Shown in pieces: positions 56,736 to 64,000 of a stretch of DNA of 64,000 bases (position 1 is the stretch's first letter; the number at the start of each line of letters is the position of its first letter). Location: contig JACCGJ010004942.1 in the NCBI GenBank assembly GCA_013407085.1, forward strand, positions 62,001 to 126,000, in the 5' to 3' direction. The position numbers and the translations under genes were made by a program. The notes beneath the pieces are model-generated. The model was not told the DNA's origin and did no database searches. It worked only from the letters and a program-made list of their open reading frames with translations. Source of the stretch: Atriophallophorus winterbourni (taxonomy: Eukaryota; Platyhelminthes; Trematoda; Plagiorchiida; Microphallidae).

Positions 56736-56779
56736 CTTCTAAACTCAACACATGGAAAGATGGGTAGAGCAATTCTGAA

Positions 56780-57670
56780 CTCTCTACTCTAGGGACAGTA
56801 CGGTTTTACCGCATGCAACACACAATGTTGAGCGTTTACCACCTTTAGATCGCTTAGATATTCTCAGTTCACACGATGAACTCAACAGTCTAATCAACAG
56901 CTTAGCAGATTGAAAGGCCACTGGTAACGACGGAATTACACCTAAGCCCATCAGCTTTTATACAGCCACTTTGTGGTCTGCTTTTAAACTGCTTGCAGGT
57001 GGAATTTGTCCCGCAAATGATGCTAGTCACCAATAATGAGGGTGATCGAGGCGACTTCAAAAGTTACAGTGAAACATCACTATCAAATTGTTAGCTAAAG
57101 TCTTACAGATCGAGCTAAAAATTTTAGCTGGTGTAGATTACTCTGAATCTCAGTGTGGCTTTTGCTGGAGAAAGTAAACCGTAGTTATCATCTACTTCCC
57201 GAGAAAACTTCAAACATTGTGGTTTATGTGAGAGATCGAAAAATTGTTGTACTCCAAAACATCTTCTCAATGTTTAGTTGATGTCAGGATTCGACCACTG
57301 CGCGGACCCAGACTCGCGGAACCGAATGTTGGGAAAATATCTATAAACACTATTGACATTGACCATACAATTTATTATAAACTTGCAGTTGACGTCTCAC
57401 TTTGGAGGTACTGTTTATACCGTCGTCTGCAAGATGGTGGAGAGCAGATACTGCACTTCGATGCTGATGGTGGATCACGCCGTGCAACAGATACCGATTG
57501 ACTAAATAGAGGAGGAAGAAGAAGAAAAAGGAAAAGAAGAAGAAGAATAAAAAGAGGAAGAAGAAGAATGAAATACAGCCTATAGTTTGGCGTGCTGCGG
57601 GAGAGATTGTTTCTCCCGAATAAAACTGTTTAGTAATTTGGAAAGCGAACTGGTCATCAGCTTATGATCT
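56780..57670 (+). mobile_element. RTE-2 copy with internal deletion
   Basis: 56880-57170 reads ATGNDGIT, then LCGLLLNCLQVEFVPQMM and GDRGDFKSYSETSLSNC, the region before the palm motifs. Then the sequence jumps, near 57380, to VDVSLWRYCLYRRLQDGGEQ and, after a purine tract, to CGRDCFSRIKLFSNLES (zinc-finger end). The palm and thumb are missing. Confidence 0.65.
57505..57570. repeat. GAA/GGA purine tract inside the RTE-2 copy
   Basis: GAA-rich purine run of about 65 bases between the RATDTD block and the zinc-finger block, which are contiguous in other copies. It is the complement of the (TTC)n LINE tail and may be a tiny antisense LINE 3' insertion. Confidence 0.6.
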
Positions 57671-57879
57671 GAGTCCATGTTCGAGTTCGACCAAGAATTA
57701 CAACAAAAATGCTAATAAAACTCAAACGACCTTATGTTGAACTTATTTAGCATAACTGGGATTGCTGTTGTGTTTCGGGGAATATTCTGTCGTTGTTTTT
57801 AACTTAATATCCAATTTAAAATTTAAAATGAATTGCTAAGAGAATTGTTAGTCTACTGTATACTTATCATTTTTGACCT

Positions 57880-58570
57880 ATTTTTCTTAAAATAAATTGA
57901 AGCTTTTAGTACGCACACTGTGTATACCAAAATATTTCTCTTTGCAGTCAAATTACGGTTACCCCAAACACGAGAGTTTAATCGAGGCAAAATAACAGCT
58001 GCTCGGCCAATCCGATTATCAATCTCTGTGTATAGCGAGAGGTTATCCACAATATTTGAACCCTAATATGTGAAATTATTTACTGGTTCATGCTGATAGT
58101 TTCTAACAGTGATGATTGAAGGCGATACAATCTTTTCACCTAGGACTTCGGTCTTGTCCATTCTCATGCTAATTGTTATCCAAAATTCATCGCATGCCAA
58201 CGATATACAGTCCATTAGCGACTGGAGTTTTTTTAGGGAGTGAGCAATAAAGGCTGCATCGTCGGCAAACAGCAGGTAACGGATTACCACATCCTGTGCC
58301 ATGGTTTGTGATCTCAACAGGTTCATTTTGAGACGCTTGCCATTACTTTGCGTGCGTGGGTAAATGCCTTCTGTTCTCGTCCTGAAAGCGTGCTTCAGAA
58401 GCGCAGGATGAAATGACGAACAGTGTGGGAGCATAAACACAATCTTGTTTGACGCCTCGTCGAATTTCATATGCCTCTGAAACGAAACCGTTAAAATCGA
58501 CTGAGCTCTTCATACTATTAATAAAACGAAGTAAAAAGTTTGAACCATTCCGGGGGACAGCTTTCAAACA
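57880..58570 (-). mobile_element. RTE-2 reverse transcriptase fragment
   Basis: Minus strand: RFINSMKSSVDFNGFVSEAY, EIRRGVKQDCVYAPTLF (GVKQGC motif with one change), LLFADDAAFIAHSLKKLQSL (catalytic box intact), ITISMRMDKTEVLGEK, RLNSRVWGNRNLTAK. The frame breaks twice. It stops before the GSETW block, so the 3' end is missing. Confidence 0.8.
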
Positions 58571-58679
58571 TCTGTATTACTTCACATATAACTTCCCTGG
58601 AATGACATTTTTTAGTTCGAGAGCATTTTTAAAGTTATTGTTAGCAAGTTCACATGATACCAGTGATGAATAAAGAAAC

Positions 58680-59395
58680 CATTTTAATTTAGATGTGTAT
58701 GTCGAAACAGACGTCTGTTCACACTTTTTTCCAATAGACTTGGTTTTTCAGATATGGATAATAATTTCCAACACAAAAACCAGTTTTTAACAAGCTTCAG
58801 GCCCCAAACAATATTCAGTATACAAGTAGTGAGAATAAATGTCTCCATTCTCGAACAATGGATTGTCATCAATACCTCCGGTAATCCGGAGTCTAAATTT
58901 ATCGATGGAATATATTCAACAACCTTCTGGAACTGGAATTAGTAATGCTAGCGCTGCAGATAGCTGCTATCACATAATGCATATGTGACAATATCAAAAC
59001 CAACAGCATTATCTGAGAGTAATTTCAGAAACTGATGCAATATAATTTAGTGATGGTTGTATCGAAACGAGCAACCAATAGCTAGACGACAATTACTCTT
59101 TTGAACGTAAAAGTAAAGTGGTCAATTCAAAATGTCCACAAAGCAGCTAGTTCATATTAATCTACACTTATATTTATAACCATAAACGGTTATTAATAAC
59201 TAATTGATAGTATGTCGTATGAAATCCACGAATGTACTATAAATGGAACAGGTCGGAATATATTTCCAAAAGCGTACTTTTACATCTTTCTCACACGTTG
59301 GTTTTGATAAATGTTGTGTTAAGCACACAATCTCGAAGTAAAGCAGAAACAAACGAGGATTTGCCAAGAAATGCGTTAATGTATATATACAGGTG
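58680..59395. other. No feature recognised
   Basis: AT-rich; no supported exon or repeat. Confidence 0.3.
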
Positions 59396-59399
59396 AACT

Positions 59400-59830
59400 A
59401 TATTCAAGATTCAAGATTCAAGTAATTGTGGTTGCAAAAAGAACATAGCTTCACTATTATCATATCATAGTAAATATTCGTTCAGGTAATAGGTATAAAA
59501 TAAATGTGTAATGTCAAGTATAGTCAAGTTGGATAGTTACCATGAGTAAACTCGCAGATGTCGTTAAATCGTTATGCAACAAATAAGTATCCAGATTTCG
59601 AATAAACGTTTCGATTCTGGGATAGATGACAAAAGTTTCGGGGAGGAAATTCCAAAGGAAACAGACACGTACGCAATAAAAATGTCGGCGACAGCTGATA
59701 CGGGAGTGGGGAATTTTCAGTTTCGCTGAGTGACTGCGTGTATTTCGTGAATCACGGTATTCAAATAAATGTTTTAAGGTATGATGTGGGGTATTTAATA
59801 TTTTGTATGTTAGTATCACATCCGAAGGAG
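59400..59830 (-). mobile_element. CR1-like 3' end with heptamer tail
   Basis: The minus frame reads LTYKILNTPHHTLKHLFEYR, DSRNTRSHSAKLKIPHSRIS and RRHFYCVRVCFLWNFLP, the standard CR1-like C-terminus. The 3' UTR ends at about 59400 in tandem CTTGAAT/TCTTGAA heptamers (three units). CR1 elements characteristically end in short tandem repeats. Confidence 0.8.
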
Positions 59831-59879
59831 GCCAACAACAAGAACAACGGACATTGTGTGATTCATTCAGTCACGAGTT

Positions 59880-60490
59880 CGATGGACCATGAATGTACAT
59901 CACAATCGAATGAATTTTCATGTTGTACAGCTTTTTGAATGACTAAGCAGTCCGATTCGGGGGGAACAATCTCTCCCGCGACGCTTGAAGCGATACTCAG
60001 AACTCGGTTGTAGGGCGTCAGTTGCACGCCGGGGGCGTGATCTTCGTTCAGCAGCCAAGAGCTGTATCTGCTCCTCCCCAGCTTGCAGACGACGTTTTAC
60101 ACAATGCTTCAATGTGATCGGTCAAGAGCAAGTTCTTCCCAACTCACCGGGTCAATGCAAAAACTTCACATCTATTTTGCAAACGTCTTTGTACGGTCTC
60201 TCCAATGATTGACATCCTCATTACAACTCTCAATAGAGTAGATTTCACGGAATACGGCCATTTTTCATTCTATAGACATGACCAAACCACCACAGGGGCG
60301 TTGTCGCAATACGGTGAACATGCTCTGTAGACCAGCTTTTGAAAGCACTGCAGCATTAGTCACTCTGTCCATCCACGATATGTTCAAGATACGACGGATG
60401 CTTCGTAGATGGAAAGCATTCAGCTTCCGTTCGTGTCTTGCGTAGGTAGCCCAGGTTTCACTGCCATATAGTAAAACAATATCTGTACAG
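59880..60490 (-). mobile_element. RTE-2 3' fragment
   Basis: The minus strand holds YGSETWATYARHERKLNAFH, RILNISWMDRVTNAAVL, then HCVKRRLQAGEEQIQLLAAE and the zinc-finger-like C-terminus, then the 3' tip GTGATGTACATTCATGGTCCATCGA. It is one of the better preserved 3' ends, though split into several frames. It is 5'-truncated near 60490. Confidence 0.8.
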
Positions 60491-60589
60491 TAAATGATAA
60501 TCACAATATGCATTTACGATTGATATTGATTAATGCACGATCGATAGTTCATTCACTATCTATAATATTCGTCCTCGATAGCAAATTTT

Positions 60590-61020
60590 AGCAAGCGATT
60601 GCAGATTAGACAGCCTTGTCTTACAATTGTAGTGGCGTTATGAGTCTACCGTAACCACAAAACCCTCCTATTTAGTGAGCGTATAAGTCCTTTAACTTAC
60701 TTTGGTGGATTTTTCATTTTAGAGTAAGCAGTTCCATTGGGCGGACTTGTCAACCGAGTCGAAGGCAGATATCCAGAAACACCACTGTAATTGCTCGCCG
60801 GGGTTTTAGCTACTAACACGCAACGATAATCTGGTCTTCGCATCAACGCCCTGTCCAAAATCCAGTTACTTAATGAGGAAAGTGTTCTCTCGAATCAGGT
60901 TAGATCTGCGAAGAAAATGGCTTCCTGTATCTTCTCCCTCAATGGGAACATCACCTTGGAGAACATTTCGAGCAATTCTGACACGGCTAACCCGCCTTCT
61001 TCCTTGAAAAATATTTATTT
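60590..61020 (-). mobile_element. RTE-clade reverse transcriptase fragment, third lineage
   Basis: On the minus strand, TGFWTGR, a stop and CEDQII resemble the RTE block GFRPGRGC.DQI. VVFLDI and, one frame away, AFDSVDKSAQWNC form motif A. The wording differs from both RTE-1 and RTE-2, so it is likely another subfamily. Frameshifts and stops are frequent. Confidence 0.6.
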
Positions 61021-61560
61021 GAGGTCTTCAGGGCCATGTGCTGCTTTATTGATTTGAGTTTTCCCCGTATTTCTGCTACACTAGACTGTGCTATTGACAC
61101 CGATATTCGTATTTGCAGGAAGGCGCTGATTAAATGAATCAATTTATAATGCCGTGAGCACAGGTTTATCAGTCATGCATTCTTTAAATTTGTCTATTAT
61201 ACGTGGTATTCCGTCTATACAACAAAACCCTCTCGTCTTCACCGGTCACACAACACATGTCCCATCGATCGTCTACCCTTGACCTGATCGATGTTTATTG
61301 ACTATGGTGTCGATGCGAACAAGCAGCCTTAGTTTGTCACGTGCTTAGATCGCTTAACTTTCACAGTTTTTCGCGCTTTATGCGTAGTTACTATCACAGC
61401 ATAGGTAAGCACAGCGTTTTGAAGCTCATCATTTGCGCGATCCGTTTTCTGATAATTATTTAATTTTCTCATCAAATTGAAATCATTCTCATTTCCTCAT
61501 TTTATTTGATGGAAATTTGCTACTAGCACTTGTATAAGTTTGTCAAGGTCGGATCGGTTT
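61021..61560. other. Probably further decayed LINE sequence
   Basis: The GC content is above background to about 61300, and weak minus-strand reverse-transcriptase-like phrasing continues, but no motif is secure. Confidence 0.3.
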
Positions 61561-61569
61561 TGGGGATAA

Positions 61570-63925
61570 GCTCCCAATTCCAAAAATGCTCCAATGGCAC
61601 GCGTCTCATATAGCCTCTGACAAACAAGTCCAGCTCCTAGCCTGCACGCGTGGTCCTGTGTGACCCGGCGGAACTGCTTCTAATGACAGGAGAAAGGGCG
61701 AAGGCGGCTGACTGGCGCCTCAAAACCAGCATGCTTCGGGCAGGTGGAGCTCGTAAGTCCATGAAGGCGGCCCACTTAGGGGAAGGAAAACCCTTATCTC
61801 GAACCTCCACTGCCTTGTGGCTACATCCATTCATGGAGAAGGCTTCAGGAGTCAACCTCAAGGAAAAATCCGGAGCTGGAGTCTCGTTAGGCAGTCCGAA
61901 GTTTATTCAACTTCGTCCTGACAGCTCCTGCGACGGCATCGTTGTCCAAACGTATCAGCCTAGCTGTTCCTTTGGTTCCAGTGGTGCCGTGCAGAGGGAG
62001 CACTTGCTGCATGGGTAACAGCTAGTTATCCGTATTGAACTGCCCTGGCGTACATCACAACGCACTAATGGAGAGGACACACCATTCCGCTTCTACGGAA
62101 AATAACAAGGGAAGCAGTTGATATCAGTTAAAGCTATGGCTCGACTGGCGCAGAGCTAAGCGCCTGGGGATGCTTCCGACGGTGGGAGAGACTCCCAGGT
62201 CTCATTGGACAGCTACCGCCCGCCTCAAGCTGGGCAGCCCCCAGTCAATAAGATGCCGTCTCGCCACGGTCTGCTATCCTCATTGGGTGCATGGGGATTA
62301 AGAATTAACCGACAAGCAGACTGTATTTTTCCAGCGAATCGAAATACCAAACAACAAATGTGAGTTCTGAAAATTTGAACCTGGAACGTTCGGTCCATGC
62401 TTCCAGGATTTCATGACAACGTCTCGAATATCAGAAGGCGTTAGAAAGTCCGCCGTGATTAACAACGAGCTAAAGAGGCTGAATGTCAACGTGGCTGCCC
62501 TACAAGAGTCGCGCTAACCAGACACTGGTAAGCTAACAGAATGTGATAACACATTCTTTTGGGAAGGAAAAGGTTACGATGAGCCTCGACTGCATGGAGT
62601 TAAGTTTGCCATGCGAAATGACACATTAAAAGCAACACAACCGAGCACCAGCGGGAGCGAACGGATTTGGACTTTAAATCTGAGGTGCATTACTGGTACC
62701 ATCACGTTGGTCAACGTTTATGCACCGACGCTCTCCGCGACGGCTGCTGAAAAAGACGCTTTTTATCATAACCTCACAGCCGTCCTGAAAAACGTGCCAC
62801 AGAAAAACTGTGTAGTGGTATTGGTTGAGTTTAATGCTAGAGTCGGTGCAGATTACGAGTCTTGGCAAAACTGTCTCGGAAGGTTTGGTGTAGGTAAAAC
62901 CAATGAAAATGGGCAACGCCTTTTAGAATTGTGCACACAGTTCAATCTTTGTGTCAGTAACACTTTCTTTCAAACAAAACTACAGAATAAAGTCTCTTGG
63001 AAACATCCTCGCTCTAACAATCAGCATGAGCAAGACCAAAGTCCTTGGTCATGGGACTGTATCGCCACCAATCATCATTGTTGGAAACTGTCAGCATGAA
63101 CCAGTACATCATTTCACATATCTTGGTTCAACCATTGCGGATAACCTCTCGCTAGACACGGAGAATGATAAGCGGATTTGCAGAGCAGCTGTCATTTTGT
63201 CCCGATTGAACTCTCGTGTTTGGGGTAACCGCAATCTGACTGGAAAGACAAAGATGATGGTATACAGCGCGTGCGTACTAAATGGTTTACTATACGGCAG
63301 TGAAACCTGGACCACCCACGCAAGACACGAACGGAAGCTGAATGCTTTCCATCTACGAAGCATCCGTCGTATCTTGAACATATCGTGGATGGACAGAGTG
63401 ACTAACGCTGAAGTGCTTTAAAAAGCTGGTCTACAGAGCATATTCACCCTATTGCGACAACGCCCCTGTGGTGGCTTGGTCATGTCTATAGAATGGAAAA
63501 TGGTCGTATTTCGAAAGTTCTACTGTACGGTGAGTTGCAATTAGGAAGTCGACCATTGGGCAGACCACACTTGCGGTACAAAGGTGTTTGCAAAAGAGAT
63601 GTGAAATCTCTTGACATTGACCCCGCAAGCTGGGAAGAACTTGCTCTTGACCGCTCACTTTGGAGGCACTGTGCAAAGCGTCGTCTGCAAGCCGAGGAGG
63701 AGCAAATACAGCTCTTTGCTGCTGAACGCAGATCACGCCGCCGGCGTGCAACTGATGCAATACAACAGAGTTCTGACTATCGTTACAAGCGTTGCGGGGG
63801 AGATTGTTCCTCCCGAATCGGACTGTTTAGTCATTCAAAAAGCTGCAAAACATGAAATTTTATGCGATGTGATGTACATTCATGGTCGACATCGACCGAC
63901 GGAGGCCAACAACAACAAGTATCAC
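61570..63925 (+). mobile_element. RTE-2 copy with 5' leader and 3' end, internally deleted
   Basis: 5' leader at 61570-62330 (homologous to that of RTE-1 in its first 300 bases), endonuclease from about 62360, a direct jump near 63008-63015 into the reverse transcriptase just after the catalytic box, then the complete C-terminus and 3' tip ending in GGAGGCCAACAACAACAA. About 2.4 kb in total. The endonuclease linker and most of the palm, including YADD/FADD, are absent. Such deleted copies can still be moved in trans by an active relative. Confidence 0.85.
62360..63855 (+). pseudogene. RTE-2 fused endonuclease/RT C-terminus
   Basis: Endonuclease: WNVRSMLPGF (62385), VNVAALQESR (then a stop at about 62517), VNVYAPTLSATAAEKDAFYH, VVVLVEFNARVGADYESWQN (the usual GDFNA is changed to VEFNA), LGRFGVGKTNENGQRLLELC. 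After the junction: ALTISMSKTKVLGHGTVSPP, RLNSRVWGNRNLTGKTKMMV, YGSETWTTHARHERKLNAFH, a stop at 63418, then KRDVKSLDIDPASWEELALD and the zinc-finger-like CKRCGGDCSSRIGLFSHSKS. Without the catalytic aspartates it cannot encode an active reverse transcriptase. Confidence 0.85.
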
Positions 63926-64000
63926 ATCGCTTCGAAGGCTTCTTCAAACGGGAGTGGGGAGCCTCAGTCTTTGCAATCGTTCCTCGTACGTTAGTTTCCG

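Noticed and set aside
61650..62018. 122-codon frame in the 5' leader of the RTE-2 copy, as a possible ORF1
   Set aside because: The homologous RTE-1 leader does not keep this frame, so it is probably untranslated.

Overview
The window looks like AT-rich nuclear DNA of a flatworm, most likely a blood fluke or related trematode. This is inference from four things: the dense mixture of RTE, CR1-like and Penelope-like retroelements, short dispersed repeats with a hammerhead-ribozyme fold, genes with very small exons (12 and 27 nt), and short 5' introns. There is no prokaryotic gene organisation. Most long open frames are decayed retroelements or chance frames.

Two host genes can be assembled exon by exon. 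Gene A (minus, 7099 to 3392) has six exons with compatible phases and encodes about 330 aa of a family I do not recognise. Gene D (plus, 40640 to 53406) has eleven exons and encodes about 318 aa: a signal peptide, two apparently duplicated beta-rich modules (each split by a phase-0 intron and flanked by phase-1 introns), a threonine-rich stalk and a hydrophobic C-terminal tail. Terminal-exon candidates of further minus-strand genes lie at 7561-7710, 16807-17040, 18124-18243 and 32136-32440.

Layout: 1-3050 is non-coding with ribozyme-type repeats. 3.1-7.7 kb holds gene A and the last exon of gene B. 9.8-10.2 kb has a Penelope-like fragment. 11.5-16.6 kb is a nest: a nearly full-length RTE element (11964-15576, with an 11-bp target duplication) sits inside a minus-strand CR1-like element. 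20-27.5 kb is a graveyard of LINE fragments in both orientations. 28.4-31.7 kb carries ribozyme-type repeats, including a dimer. 32.4-39 kb holds three LINE copies. 40.6-53.4 kb is gene D, with antisense RTE fragments in its introns. 53.45-54.19 kb is a 108-bp minisatellite just after the gene D stop codon. 56-64 kb is again LINE-rich and ends with an internally deleted RTE copy (61570-63925).

The host genes give no evidence of a shared pathway. The retroelements tell the clearer story: at least two RTE families share a 5' leader, CR1-like copies end in heptamer repeats, another LINE group ends in (TTC)n, and every RTE fragment found in an intron is antisense to its host gene.
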